Shown one piece after another: positions 43,390 through 52,154 of a DNA stretch of 64,000 nucleotides. The translations under genes and the position numbers were made by a program. How positions within the stretch are numbered: position 1 is the stretch's first letter; every line of letters begins with the position of its first letter. Source of the DNA: Alkalihalobacillus sp. LMS39 (GTDB lineage Bacteria; Bacillota; Bacilli; Bacillales; Bacillaceae_F); the NCBI RefSeq assembly GCF_022812285.1, contig NZ_CP093300.1, positions 1,922,001-1,986,000 of the forward strand. Reading direction: 5' to 3'. The notes beneath the pieces are model-generated. The model worked only from the letters and a program-made list of their open reading frames with translations. It was not told the DNA's origin and made no database searches.

Positions 43390-44114
43390 TACCATTGAAA
43401 GAAAAATTTTAATGCCATTGTCACTGTCGTATACGAAATGACGCCAAAAGCAAAGGTAGGAAAATGAGCTTCTTCATCAGGGGGAAGTTCATATTTTAAG
43501 ACATTGAGCATCATCGCCCCTGCAATAAAAGCAAAAATAATCGATTCAAAAATAGGGGAAAAGGAGACTGTGACCCCGAGGATCCAACCAGCAATAATAC
43601 CTAAAGCTAGGACATACCGGCCGACTTTGTTATAAATATCGGCGTATTCTCTCCATAAGTCATGGGCAACCGCAATAAAATGAAGGCCAACCGCTAATCC
43701 ATAAAAAACCGCTTGAACCCCTGATACGTTATGAGAAATGACAGTATAAGCAACTAACATATTATAAAACCCAAAAAAGAGAATTTGCAGCCAAAACAAA
43801 AACCGTGCTTTATGTGTATGGTCGTTCACTTGCGCCTTCCTGACGACTTTTTGAATCCCATAAAACATAAGCACACCAATAAGGCCAATAAAATAAAGCT
43901 CTGATTCCATCGTTAAATAATCATAGTATTTTTTTACATTGAGTTGTTCTTTATGTAACGTAGGTAAAACATAAACAAATACATAAGAAACAGCAAGTCC
44001 TCCAGAAAAGGAAAACCACTTTAGTCGATGAATTCGTTTCGTAGGAATAAGTTCATTCGCTAGTAAATGAATAAGAATAAACGCTAACCCCATGATAAAA
44101 GCAGCAATGGTCAT
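43389..44114 (-). CDS. Hypothetical polytopic membrane protein
   Basis: The 241-residue product has seven or eight hydrophobic helices with short loops. The N-terminal FSGGLAVSYVFVYVLPTL segment and the HDLWREYADIY loop are notable but do not place it in a family I know. Transporter or channel function is possible but unproven. AGGAGTTTGTATC precedes the ATG. It is monocistronic and convergent with the isocitrate dehydrogenase gene. Confidence 0.75.
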   Translation of the reverse strand: MTIAAFIMGLAFILIHLLANELIPTKRIHRLKWFSFSGGLAVSYVFVYVLPTLHKEQLNVKKYYDYLTMESELYFIGLIGVLMFYGIQKVVRKAQVNDHTHKARFLFWLQILFFGFYNMLVAYTVISHNVSGVQAVFYGLAVGLHFIAVAHDLWREYADIYNKVGRYVLALGIIAGWILGVTVSFSPIFESIIFAFIAGAMMLNVLKYELPPDEEAHFPTFAFGVISYTTVTMALKFFFQW

Positions 44115-44248
44115 GATACAAACTCCTTTTCAACCTAAACATCATGAATAGCGTACCCAACTGCTAGGCTATTCATGTTTTTTGCCGAACATATTGTAAC
44201 ATGAATGATTTGAAAACGTCTATTGTAAGGAAGGAGGAGGTGAATGTG

Positions 44249-44698
44249 GTGAAGAAGGGGTTTATGTTTCTTTTCATTTTATTATTATTCGTTGGATGTC
44301 AAGTTGCCGATAGTGATTCAGATATGCAATCTATAGCTAAGCAACATTTACAACAACAAGGGTATACAATAATTTCACATGAATGGAGTAGTGAGCCATA
44401 CACATTGGATCGAGACCGATTGGATGAAGAATATTTGGTGCAAGTGTGGCAAGTACAAGCAGCGAACAAGGAAGATTATATTGGAAAACAAATTTATGAG
44501 GAGCGCTTTATTGTGAAAAATCATCCACTAGATGATTGGGATGGCAAGGGACTTGGAAAGACGAACGTATATGTCATGTTAGCAGACGGACAAGTGATTG
44601 GTGGGACATCATTTCCAATTACCGAGGAAAGTCTAGTAGGAGGACCATTTTCGCTTGACGGAAAAACGGCGGAAGAGGTTAGCCTTAATAAGAATTAA
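44249..44698 (+). CDS. Lipoprotein, 149 residues
   Basis: The product has a signal peptide with lipobox FVGC (Cys near residue 17), so it should be lipid-anchored outside the membrane. The mature part (LDEEYLVQVWQVQAANKEDYIGKQIYEERFIVKNHP) is a small mixed domain without a recognised family. Three close GTG codons (44240, 44246, 44249) are candidate starts; 44249 is chosen for its eight-base distance from GGAGGAGG. A four-arm repeat begins 91 bp after the stop. Confidence 0.72.
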   Translation: MKKGFMFLFILLLFVGCQVADSDSDMQSIAKQHLQQQGYTIISHEWSSEPYTLDRDRLDEEYLVQVWQVQAANKEDYIGKQIYEERFIVKNHPLDDWDGKGLGKTNVYVMLADGQVIGGTSFPITEESLVGGPFSLDGKTAEEVSLNKN

Positions 44699-44788
44699 AT
44701 GAAATAGCGACTTATTTCCCTTTTTATACTATAATTTCAAATTTTGTGGTAAGGTTACAGTGTGCCAAAAATTGATGAGGTATCACAA

Positions 44789-44968
44789 CGGACATATGTT
44801 CCGTTATTTCAATAAAAATCCTTGTTTTCTTTGAGTGTTCGGACATGTGTTCCGCTATTTTAATAGTTTTCAAAGGTTTCCGAGTCGTTTTTAAGAGAAT
44901 AGCGGAACAGATGTCCGTTAAGGTTGAGAAAAGTAAGGATTTTGGCAAAATAACGGATCATATGTCCG
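44789..44968. repeat. Four-arm intergenic repeat, copy 7
   Basis: Forward arms start at 44789 and 44840, reverse arms at 44903 and 44954. Spacing is 51-63-51, one base longer in the centre than most copies. All arms are close to consensus; the last reads CGGATCATATGTCCG. It ends 20 bp before the next start codon. Confidence 0.9.
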
Positions 44969-44987
44969 TAAAGCTAAGGAGAGAAAC

Positions 44988-45407
44988 ATGTTTATAGTAA
45001 ATGTAGAAGCTGCGATAAGCAAAGACGGAAAATGGCTTATTATTGAAAGAAGTAAACATGAAGAACACGCACCAGGCCAGCTTGCTTTAGTTGGTGGAAA
45101 GGTTGAAACTGAAGGCAGCCAAGTAAATATATTAGAACGAACAATTATTCGTGAAGTTGAAGAAGAAGTGGGTGTTATCATTAAATCCGAGATGACGTAT
45201 GTTCAGAGTACATCATTTGTAACAGATTATGGCGCCAGTGTTGTTGATGTCGTCTTTCTTTGTGAATATGAGTCAGGGGAAGCGCACGAAAAAAATCCGG
45301 ATGAAGTAGAATCAGTCATGTGGTTAACAACAGAGGAAATCTTGACGAATCCAAACGCACCATCTTATTTAAAAGAAAGCATAAAGCAAGCTGCATCCTT
45401 ATTATAA
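44988..45407 (+). CDS. Nudix hydrolase
   Basis: The 139-residue product has a Nudix motif, GGKVETEGSQVNILERTI then REVEEEVGV. Relative to the standard Gx5Ex7RE pattern it carries a short insertion before REVEEE, which is known in some Nudix subgroups. These enzymes split nucleoside diphosphates linked to another moiety; the substrate is unknown. AAGGAGAG precedes the ATG. It is one of five Nudix genes in 13 kb and is followed by a small membrane protein gene. Confidence 0.87.
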   Translation: MFIVNVEAAISKDGKWLIIERSKHEEHAPGQLALVGGKVETEGSQVNILERTIIREVEEEVGVIIKSEMTYVQSTSFVTDYGASVVDVVFLCEYESGEAHEKNPDEVESVMWLTTEEILTNPNAPSYLKESIKQAASLL

Positions 45408-45430
45408 TTGTATAAAAGGGGCGTGATAAG

Positions 45431-45718
45431 GTGTTTGATTGGACTTTGTTTCTTATTTTGTTGACTCCCTTTTCGTATTCCGTGTTTGTTGCTGCGATAT
45501 TAATGTACGCTATTACAATCAAAGAGAAAAACTCGACTAGAGAAAAGATGTTATGGGTCTATGCGGGATTTGGGTTTGTTGTTAATCTGCTATATTTTGT
45601 TTTTCAAGTAGACTATCCGTTATTAATTGTGCTGTTTTCGTTCGTAACCTTACTATTTAGTCTTTATGCCATAGTATTTGTTGTAAAAGAAAAACGCCAA
45701 AACAAAGTGAAAAACTAA
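45431..45718 (+). CDS. Small membrane protein, 95 residues
   Basis: The product has three hydrophobic helices (about 3-28, 41-60 and 63-85) and a basic tail (KEKRQNKVKN). The GTG start at 45431 lies behind GGGGCGTGATAAG. No family is recognised. It lies 23 bp after the Nudix gene and before a terminator, so the two probably share a transcript. Confidence 0.68.
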   Translation: MFDWTLFLILLTPFSYSVFVAAILMYAITIKEKNSTREKMLWVYAGFGFVVNLLYFVFQVDYPLLIVLFSFVTLLFSLYAIVFVVKEKRQNKVKN

Positions 45719-45720
45719 GA

Positions 45721-45763
45721 AAACACCGTTTCTGTACATGAAAAACAGGAGCGGTGTTTTTTT
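45721..45763. terminator. Convergent terminator
   Basis: AAACACCG pairs with CGGTGTTT, extended by an inner TTTCTGT/ACAGGAG pairing, and ends in a T run. It separates converging genes. Confidence 0.8.
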
Positions 45764-45765
45764 AA

Positions 45766-46212
45766 TTACAAAGATTCATCAGTTAATGTTGAACTAGTAT
45801 CCACTTGAGAAAAAATGAAATGTGTCACAGTTTGGGCGTAGGGATTCATTTCATTAATAAATTGCTCTGCTTTAGCAAAGGTTTCAAATTGCATCTTCAT
45901 CATATAACAAGCATTTCCTGCAACCCGATAACAAAAGTCAATGTTTTGGTACGTTTGAATAAAACGTGTAAATGCTTGGTAATCGCCGTTTTTAACAGTT
46001 GCTTCAATGATACATTGAATCGGAAAACCCACCTTTTCATCATCAATCTCAATCGTATACTTTTTGATAACCCCAAAAGATTCCATTTGTCTTACTCGTT
46101 CAGTAACAGATGGAGATGACAAATTAATTCTCCGACCAAGTTCACTCATTGACAAGCGACTATTTCTTTTTAATTCATCTAATATTCGCTTATCTGTTTC
46201 ATCTAATTTCAT
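45766..46212 (-). CDS. Lrp/AsnC-family regulator
   Basis: The 148-residue product has an N-terminal helix-turn-helix (LDELKRNSRLSMSELGRRINLSSPSVTERVRQME) and a C-terminal RAM ligand domain (CIIEATVKNGDY, FCYRVAGNACYMMKM). Family members sense amino acids and regulate metabolism. GAAGGGATTC precedes the ATG. It is divergent from a carboxymuconolactone-decarboxylase-like gene, which is a natural candidate target; the 119-bp gap between them should hold the operator. Confidence 0.9.
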   Translation of the reverse strand: MKLDETDKRILDELKRNSRLSMSELGRRINLSSPSVTERVRQMESFGVIKKYTIEIDDEKVGFPIQCIIEATVKNGDYQAFTRFIQTYQNIDFCYRVAGNACYMMKMQFETFAKAEQFINEMNPYAQTVTHFIFSQVDTSSTLTDESL

Positions 46213-46331
46213 TTTAAAGAATCCCTTCCATATTTCATTCTTAATTTAAAGTAATAGTTAGTTATTCGTTCGCTATTTAATGTGAATTGAAAAAATCCTT
46301 CTATATAATAACATATTAAGGAGGGATAGCA

Positions 46332-46763
46332 ATGACAAGAATTAAAGAATCCATTTATGGGAAAACACCGTTTGAACGTTTATTAGGACATAATGTAGAT
46401 ATTATGAAAAGCTGGTCTCGTTTAGGGGAAGTGTTAGAAAAGGGCGGGTATCTTTCGTGTGATTTAAAAGAACAAGTGAGACGGACATTGGCTCAATCAA
46501 ATGGGTGTGCCTATTGTAAAGCGAAAGGAAAACCAGCACCAGCAACATTTGATGAAAAAACAGCAGTTGCGGTTGGATTTGCAGAAGTGTTTTTAAAACA
46601 AAAAGGTGCAATTCAAGATTCGATTTTTACTCTTCTAAAAGAAAGTTTTCGTGATGAAGAAATTAGTGAGCTTTGCGCCTTTATCGCATTTTCAACAGCT
46701 TCACAATATTTTGGTGCGATCATGAATTTACAAGCTGGGGGATTGAATAACGAAAATAAATAG
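46332..46763 (+). CDS. Carboxymuconolactone decarboxylase/AhpD-like protein
   Basis: The 143-residue all-helical protein has the CMD-family active-site CAYCKAKGKP (Cys-x2-Cys). The usual His six residues after the second Cys is not obvious, so peroxidase activity is uncertain. AhpD-like members reduce peroxides through this cysteine pair. AAGGAGGGATAG precedes the ATG. It is divergent from the Lrp-type regulator, which may control it. Confidence 0.82.
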   Translation: MTRIKESIYGKTPFERLLGHNVDIMKSWSRLGEVLEKGGYLSCDLKEQVRRTLAQSNGCAYCKAKGKPAPATFDEKTAVAVGFAEVFLKQKGAIQDSIFTLLKESFRDEEISELCAFIAFSTASQYFGAIMNLQAGGLNNENK

Positions 46764-46821
46764 AAATTATCTCTCGTTTTAAGAAAGAAGTTTTGATGGT
46801 GGTCAAGGCATTAGTCAGTTG

Positions 46822-46851
46822 AAAAGAAAAGGCTAGATATAATACTAGCCT
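46822..46851 (-). terminator. Terminator of the 35-residue small gene
   Basis: On the minus strand AGGCTAG pairs with CTAGCCT across eight bases and is followed by TTTTCTTTTC. It lies 17 bp downstream of the small gene stop. Confidence 0.7.
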
Positions 46852-46867
46852 GTAAAAAGTGATAAAG

Positions 46868-46975
46868 TTAATTAAACAATGAAGTGAGTGGATTTCCGAA
46901 TAAAGGAGTAAGGATAAACAAGGTAATCAGAAGACCAGCGATAAAGATGAGTATATACTTTTTCTTTTTACTCAT
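46868..46975 (-). CDS. Small membrane protein, 35 residues
   Basis: The frame starts at ATG 46975 behind GGAGGTGG, one of the strongest ribosome sites in the window. A basic start (SKKKK) precedes one hydrophobic helix (ILIFIAGLLITLFILTPLF). A terminator lies downstream. Those signals support a real single-pass membrane protein; no family is recognised. Confidence 0.65.
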   Translation of the reverse strand: MSKKKKYILIFIAGLLITLFILTPLFGNPLTSLFN

Positions 46976-47152
46976 TATTCCACCTCCATTCACTCCATGT
47001 TAACATGAATTGGCAGAAATTAAAGCCGATTGTGATCATTCTTTTAAGGAAAATATGTTAATGATTATCCAAACACAGAATTGTTTCAGTTGAATGAAAA
47101 ACATCCGTGTTATGAATCATATAAATTTTCCAGCTCAAGAGGGGTAAAGTAG

Positions 47153-47180
47153 AAAAAGTTTGCCAAACGGCAAACTTTTC
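47153..47180. terminator. Intrinsic terminator
   Basis: AAAAAGTTTGCC pairs with GGCAAACTTTT around a four-base loop. It lies directly after the minus-strand lipoprotein gene. Confidence 0.85.
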
Positions 47181-47181
47181 T

Positions 47182-47517
47182 TTAATCGGAAATCATTCGG
47201 TATACAGTATGATTGGCTACAACCATTTTGTCGGTGCCTTTAATGGAAAACACTTCTGTTCCAACAGGCTCGTAATTAGAATGGAAATCTTTATTTGGAT
47301 ATTGATCAGCACTAATTTTTTTCTTTACTTTCCCGATGGCTTGATCGATTTCATAATCGGAGGAGAACTCTTGAATTTCTTCAGACTTCATATAAATTTG
47401 GCCGTTAACATTAATATATTCCCCTGATGTTACGAAGTGTTCGGATTGACATGCTAACAAAGCAAACGAGAAAAACATAAGTACGAAAATAAAAAGATGA
47501 TGCTTATTTTTCCGCAT
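47182..47517 (-). CDS. Small lipoprotein, 111 residues
   Basis: A signal peptide ends in the lipobox LLAC (Cys at about 23), predicting a lipid anchor. The mature domain (GEYINVNGQIYMKSEEIQEF, IDQAIGKVKKKISADQYPNKDFHSN) is small and polar, with no recognised family. AGAGGGCGAAAC precedes the ATG. It is monocistronic, with a terminator after the stop, and divergent from a Nudix gene. Confidence 0.75.
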   Translation of the reverse strand: MRKNKHHLFIFVLMFFSFALLACQSEHFVTSGEYINVNGQIYMKSEEIQEFSSDYEIDQAIGKVKKKISADQYPNKDFHSNYEPVGTEVFSIKGTDKMVVANHTVYRMISD

Positions 47518-47673
47518 TTTGTTTCGCCCTCTCTTTTCTGATAGATTATTAGTATAATTTTTATAATAGTTTTCTTTACTTGGGAATTATAGTATAGTTT
47601 TACTTTTATAGGATTCTAGAACTAGGGAAATATATCCTTCTAGTTAGAAAAAATAATTGAGGATGTGTTTGTT

Positions 47674-48072
47674 GTGCAAATAGTAGTAGGTGTTGGGGCA
47701 GTTATCGTTAATGAAAAACATGAAGTTTTACTTGTCTATCGCAAAAAAGAACCAGAGCAATATAAGTGGAGTATTCCTGGTGGAAAGGTAGAGTTGTATG
47801 AACAATTAGAAGAAACGGTCATAAGAGAAATCAAAGAAGAAGTGAATGTTGATATTCGTATTAAGCAGCTGTTATGTACGGCGGAAACGATTGACGAAGA
47901 ACGGGAGGAACATTTTGTTTCTATTATTTATTCGACGGAACTCATTGATGGGGATGTGAAAAATAATGAACCGGATAAGCTAGGGGAAGTAAGGTGGTTT
48001 CCGTTGCACGATTTACCAAAGGACATCGCTTGTTTTTCTGTGGAAGCGTTGAAAATAACGAAAAAGAAGTAA
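47674..48072 (+). CDS. Nudix hydrolase, MutT-like
   Basis: The 132-residue product has a standard Nudix box, GGKVELYEQLEETVIREIKEE. Its short length and N-terminal VGAVIVNEKHEVLLVYR fit MutT-type 8-oxo-dGTP or related hydrolases, but specificity is unknown. The GTG at 47674 follows GAGGATGTG; a TTG-containing frame extends three codons earlier. A four-arm repeat begins 7 bp after the stop. Confidence 0.86.
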   Translation: MQIVVGVGAVIVNEKHEVLLVYRKKEPEQYKWSIPGGKVELYEQLEETVIREIKEEVNVDIRIKQLLCTAETIDEEREEHFVSIIYSTELIDGDVKNNEPDKLGEVRWFPLHDLPKDIACFSVEALKITKKK

Positions 48073-48078
48073 GGCTTA

Positions 48079-48256
48079 CGGACATTGAATCCGTTATTTT
48101 TGCGATTTAGCTTAGTTATCAAATCCGTTCGGACACCTGTTCCGTTATTTTTAAAAATTCAGTGTCATAATAGTGGAAATGACAAGATTAGCGGAACGTA
48201 TGTCCGAACCGATTAGAAAACACTTGATTTTGTAAAAATAGCGGAATGGATGTCCG
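48079..48256. repeat. Four-arm intergenic repeat, copy 8
   Basis: Forward arms start at 48079 and 48130, reverse arms at 48192 and 48242, giving 51-62-50 spacing. It starts 7 bp after the Nudix stop and ends 12 bp before the stop of the converging DUF4181 pseudogene. Confidence 0.9.
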
Positions 48257-48727
48257 TTAGAATTTTTTTAAGTTCTGACTTGAAAATAACTATATAAAAG
48301 CCATAGAAAACTAATGACGACTAATAAAGCACCTAACCATTCATGATAATAGCTTTTTTCCTGACGAAATCGAATCCATCCTTCTATCCCTCTCGTTAAA
48401 AATAATAAAAAGAAAAAGAGAAACAAAGGCAAGGCTCTTAATACACTTGAATCAGATGCTAAAAGCGAAAAACTTGTGGAAAGAAAAAGAACGAAAAGAA
48501 GAACCTCGATCATTTTAAAAAGACGTGGTCTACCTTTAGTAAAAGGACTAAGCGCTTTTCGTTGAATGTTCCATTTCCGTCTTAAAAAGAATTCAGAAAG
48601 AATGTAATAAAAAAGTATAAGGATTGCAAGACGGTGTTGTACAATATTTTGTGTAAGACTTGAAAAACAAAAAAAGGTAGGGTAATCTCCGTATTGAGCG
48701 AAAATACATGAAAGGAGATACCTACCT

Positions 48728-49903
48728 ATGGTACAAAGTATAAATGAAAACCCATTTGCAGATCAACTAGATAACATGGTTCGTGAATTTGTAAAACAGA
48801 AGCTTGAATTAATTATGAAAGAAGAAATGCAACAGTATTTTGAAGTAGAGCATCCAGAACTTAAAAATCAAAAGAATGGACATTACGAGCGATCGTTAGA
48901 CACGAAATATGGACATATTACCAGCCTTAAGGTTCCAAGAGACCGTGAAAACCACTTTCAAACTAAAGTATTTAAGCCATACCAGCGGTATGAACAATGG
49001 CTTGGAGAATCTATTATACAGATGTATCAAGATGGAATGAGTACAAGAGAGATTGGTAAATTTGTAGAGAATGTTCTTGGTGATACCTATTCTCCAACAA
49101 CAATCAGCAATATCACTGATGTTTTGATTGAAGACGTAGAAGCTTGGCAATCCCGTCAACTTGAAAAACGTTACTCTGTATTATTTCTAGATGGTACTTA
49201 TATTAACTTACGCAGAGATGACGTCGAAAATGAAGTAGTTTATATTATCTTGGGAATTAACGAAAATGGAGTTAGAGAAATTCTTGGGTTTCATGTCGGT
49301 GGGCAAGAAAGTTCCACTGGGTGGGAACAACAATTACAAAAACTTAGAGAACGTGGCGTAGAGGAAGTCTTACTAGGGGTGTTTGATGGCCTTAGTGGAC
49401 TTGAAGCAGCATTTAAACGCGTATTTCCTAAGGCAGATGTACAGCGATGTATTGTTCATAAAGTAAGAAACTCATTATCAGCAGTACGAAAGAAAGATAG
49501 AGAGGAAATTGCCGAAGATTTAAAAGCAATTTACAACTCTAAAAATAAAGAAATGGCGCATGAGGAGTTTAAAAATTTTAGCACGAAGTGGTCAAAACGG
49601 TACCCGAAAGTGATTAAGTCATGGAAGGAAGATCTCCCTGTTCTATTAACCTTTTATAAATATCCTACTATCCTCCATCGAAAGATATACTGTACAAATA
49701 TGATTGAACGTTTTATGGGAGAAATAAAGCGCCGTACTAGAAAAATAGTAACGTTCCCAAATGAGCGTGCAGTAGAGAAAGTAATCTACTTAAGATGTAT
49801 CAGTTTTAACGAAAACAAACAAAAAGTCGCTCATGGTTTTGGGCAACAAAGAGAAGTTCTTCAAAAAATGTTCGAAGAACGATATGGTACAGCTGAAAAT
49901 TAA
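48728..49903 (+). CDS. IS256-family transposase
   Basis: This 391-residue transposase is identical to the one at 36441, with the same Asp155, Asp220 and Glu327 triad. The start, ribosome site and downstream palindrome are also the same. Identity of the two copies implies either recent transposition or gene conversion. Confidence 0.96.
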   Translation: MVQSINENPFADQLDNMVREFVKQKLELIMKEEMQQYFEVEHPELKNQKNGHYERSLDTKYGHITSLKVPRDRENHFQTKVFKPYQRYEQWLGESIIQMYQDGMSTREIGKFVENVLGDTYSPTTISNITDVLIEDVEAWQSRQLEKRYSVLFLDGTYINLRRDDVENEVVYIILGINENGVREILGFHVGGQESSTGWEQQLQKLRERGVEEVLLGVFDGLSGLEAAFKRVFPKADVQRCIVHKVRNSLSAVRKKDREEIAEDLKAIYNSKNKEMAHEEFKNFSTKWSKRYPKVIKSWKEDLPVLLTFYKYPTILHRKIYCTNMIERFMGEIKRRTRKIVTFPNERAVEKVIYLRCISFNENKQKVAHGFGQQREVLQKMFEERYGTAEN

Positions 49904-49916
49904 TAATAACTGGAAT

Positions 49917-49956
49917 TTTTTTACTACCCCTCCCCCGGGGGAGGGGTAGTAAAAAA
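49917..49956. terminator. Perfect 40-bp palindrome, IS copy 2
   Basis: Identical to the palindrome at 37630-37669: a no-loop GC-core dyad just after the transposase stop, probably a bidirectional terminator. Confidence 0.75.
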
Positions 49957-50159
49957 TAAAATATAGTTCACTACGGAGTAACCTTCGGTTTACACAAAAT
50001 TATTGACATAACCTGCAAGACCAATAAAAACAGTGATTTGATTCATTATTTTTCCTCCGTGTAGTAAAGTGCCCTTAATGGACACTCTTTTCTGTGTTTT
50101 CTCTCTCCATTTTAACATTTATTTCCCATTGCAAGTAAAAACAATATAGCAAAATTTTC

Positions 50160-50190
50160 TTGACGTTGACCTAACGTCATGATGTATGTT
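50160..50190 (+). promoter_or_regulatory. MerR-type promoter and operator
   Basis: A -35 TTGACG (50160-50165) and a -10 TATGTT (50185-50190) are separated by 19 bp, the long spacer typical of MerR-controlled promoters. The spacer carries the dyad TGACGTT-GACCT-AACGTCA (50161-50179). It lies 29 bp before the MerR-family gene, so autoregulation is likely. Confidence 0.8.
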
Positions 50191-50218
50191 GTAGAAAAGA
50201 CGAAAGATAGGTGAGAGC

Positions 50219-50977
50219 ATGTATACCGTTAAGAAATTCGCAAACATGACAGGTGTGACAGAACGGACATTGCGTTATTATGACCGGAAAGGAGTGTTAA
50301 CACCGTCTGTTTATTCAAGTCAAGGGCATCGGTTATATCAAGAAGAAGATTTATTCAAAATGCAACAGATTGTAACGTTAAAATATGTAGGATTTTCATT
50401 GGCTGATATAAAAGAATTTTTATCTGAAGACTCTGAGCGTAGTATGCAGCGGTCTCTTCAAATGCAAAAACAATTGCTTGAACAAAAGCGGGCAGAGCTT
50501 GACCATGTCATTCAAACCATTTCGAAAGTAGAAACGATGATTAAAGAAGACATCCATAGTGATTTGATTTTAATGATTATCCATTCGATCCAACATGAGA
50601 ACGCTCAAAAACAATGGCTGGCCAACCATGTTTCAGATGATACGGTCGAACGAGTTTTTATGAAGCATCTACCGGAAGAAGAACGAACGATGATTGAAAA
50701 TAAGGTTTTAGAGTTAGTAAAGAACATCCAACAGTACTATGAAAAAGATGTTCCACCTGACGATAAGCGAGTGCAAGTGATTATTGAGGAGCTTTTTACT
50801 TGTCTACATGAAGTGATCGACCCTAGAGATTTAGAAGAACTAGAAACCGTCGAATTTAGTGAGGACTCGTTATTTTTGTTTTCCTTTATGTCAAAAGAAC
50901 TTCAAAACTATATTGAACAAGCGGCTGGCTTTTATCAAAATAATAATGATGATGAGAATGGGGGAGATTCTCTATGA
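50219..50977 (+). CDS. MerR-family regulator with long C-terminal domain
   Basis: The 252-residue product begins with a MerR winged helix (YTVKKFANMTGVTERTLRYYDRKGVLTPSVYSSQGHRLYQEEDL) and a dimerisation helix (about 75-110). A helical C-terminal domain of about 140 residues may bind a ligand, as in TipA-like regulators. It would twist the 19-bp-spaced promoter just upstream to activate transcription. Its end overlaps the serine hydrolase start (ATGA), so the hydrolase is almost certainly in the same operon. The inducer is unknown. Confidence 0.9.
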   Translation: MYTVKKFANMTGVTERTLRYYDRKGVLTPSVYSSQGHRLYQEEDLFKMQQIVTLKYVGFSLADIKEFLSEDSERSMQRSLQMQKQLLEQKRAELDHVIQTISKVETMIKEDIHSDLILMIIHSIQHENAQKQWLANHVSDDTVERVFMKHLPEEERTMIENKVLELVKNIQQYYEKDVPPDDKRVQVIIEELFTCLHEVIDPRDLEELETVEFSEDSLFLFSFMSKELQNYIEQAAGFYQNNNDDENGGDSL

Positions 50978-52062
50978 TTGATTTGCAAACGAATCCATAT
51001 GTAAAACAAGAACTAAAACATGCTAAAAATGCGAGTATAGCGATCGGTGTTGTGACGAAAGACGAAACATTTATCACAGGCGATCTGTTTGAGCATTTAG
51101 GTGAATATGAGATTGGCGATTACTTATTTGAAATCGGGTCGACAACAAAAACGTTTACTAGTTTGCTGTTAGCAAAGCTCGTTCAAGAAAAGATAATCTC
51201 GTTAGATGAACCGATAAAATCATACAAACGAGAATATGAGAAGGCTCTTTCCTACAATGGAAAAGATATTACGTTTAAACATCTTTCGACCCATCTCTCA
51301 GGGTTACCGAGAGAGGATATGAAAACGATTCGAAAACGCATGAAAAAGAATAAACATGATAAGGATAACCCATATAAATATTATAGTGAAGCTGACTTTC
51401 ATCAATTTTATTTAGACTTTGATTTAAAAAGAGAAATTGATAAGAAGTGGAAGTATTCGAATATTGGAGTAGGTTTATTAGGAAACTTGTTAGTGGATAT
51501 TGTAGGGGCAACTTCATATGAGGAAGCGATAAAAACGCATATTCTTACACCGTTACAGTTACACGATACATGTGTAACGCCTTCGAATGAGCAAATGAAC
51601 AGGTATGTACCCGCATATAACAAAAAAGGAGCACGAATTCCACCACTTGAAATTCCTGCTATGGCTGGGGCAGGTGCTTTGAAAAGCACGATAAAAGACA
51701 TGCTGATGTATTTACAATATCAACTAGGTTTACGGGAAAGTTCTTTGTCACAAGCGATACAAATGACCCATGAGCTCCATGGAAGGACACCGTGGAAAAC
51801 TTGCCATATGGGATTAGGTTGGATGCTGGAAACAAAAAAGTGGAGTGACTACCCCGTCATTCATCATGGCGGGACAACGATGGGCTTTCATACGTATTGT
51901 GGATTTGTAAAAGAACAACAAATCGGTATCGTCATATTCTCAACGATCCAATTAAAGCTGTTTAGAATGGTGAAAATGCTTTTACAATTAACAGATGGGG
52001 TAAATGTAAAAATAGCAGAGTCGATTTTCAAAGATTATATTGAAAAACAAAAAGAAAGGTGA
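50974..52062 (+). CDS. Serine hydrolase, class C beta-lactamase fold
   Basis: The 362-residue protein has SxxK as STTK (56-59), the YSN motif (161-163, KYSNIG) and HHGG near the end in place of the KTG box. No signal peptide is visible. Relatives include esterases and D-aminopeptidases; some confer beta-lactam or lipopeptide resistance. GGGGGAG precedes the ATG, which overlaps the MerR gene stop. Coupling to a ligand-sensing MerR regulator suggests induction by a compound it may process. A decayed copy of its 3' end lies at 53012-53105. Confidence 0.88.
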   Translation: MIDLQTNPYVKQELKHAKNASIAIGVVTKDETFITGDLFEHLGEYEIGDYLFEIGSTTKTFTSLLLAKLVQEKIISLDEPIKSYKREYEKALSYNGKDITFKHLSTHLSGLPREDMKTIRKRMKKNKHDKDNPYKYYSEADFHQFYLDFDLKREIDKKWKYSNIGVGLLGNLLVDIVGATSYEEAIKTHILTPLQLHDTCVTPSNEQMNRYVPAYNKKGARIPPLEIPAMAGAGALKSTIKDMLMYLQYQLGLRESSLSQAIQMTHELHGRTPWKTCHMGLGWMLETKKWSDYPVIHHGGTTMGFHTYCGFVKEQQIGIVIFSTIQLKLFRMVKMLLQLTDGVNVKIAESIFKDYIEKQKER

Positions 52063-52092
52063 AGGCGAAAAAATGGCTTCACTTTTTTTCTG
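52054..52092 (+). terminator. Terminator of the MerR/hydrolase operon
   Basis: AAGGTGAAG pairs with CTTCACTTT around an 11-base loop and is followed by a T run; it overlaps the stop codon. Confidence 0.8.
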
Positions 52093-52154
52093 TATTTTCC
52101 ATTCTTTAATAATATGAGATAATAAGTTGTAGAGGACCGAGAGGAGTTCTACCA

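Larger units (their letters stand above)
48633..50013 (+). mobile_element. IS256-family insertion sequence, copy 2
   Basis: The element is 1381 bp with the same ends as copy 1. Its 8-bp target duplication is TGCAAGAC (48625-48632 and 50014-50021). The different target sequences show two independent insertions. It inserted into a DUF4181 gene, in the opposite orientation to that gene. Confidence 0.95.
48268..50046 (-). pseudogene. DUF4181 membrane protein interrupted by IS256
   Basis: Two pieces flank IS256 copy 2. The 5' piece (50046 to 50014) has GGAGG before ATG and encodes MNQITVFIGLA. The 3' piece (48624 to 48268) continues ILILFYYILSEFFLRRKWN, then about 110 residues with three or four hydrophobic helices. 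Removing the IS and one 8-bp target copy restores a single 129-residue frame, which matches DUF4181 membrane proteins as I recall them. The insertion falls after codon 11, so no normal product should be made. An internal ATG at 48513 lacks a ribosome site. Confidence 0.88.
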
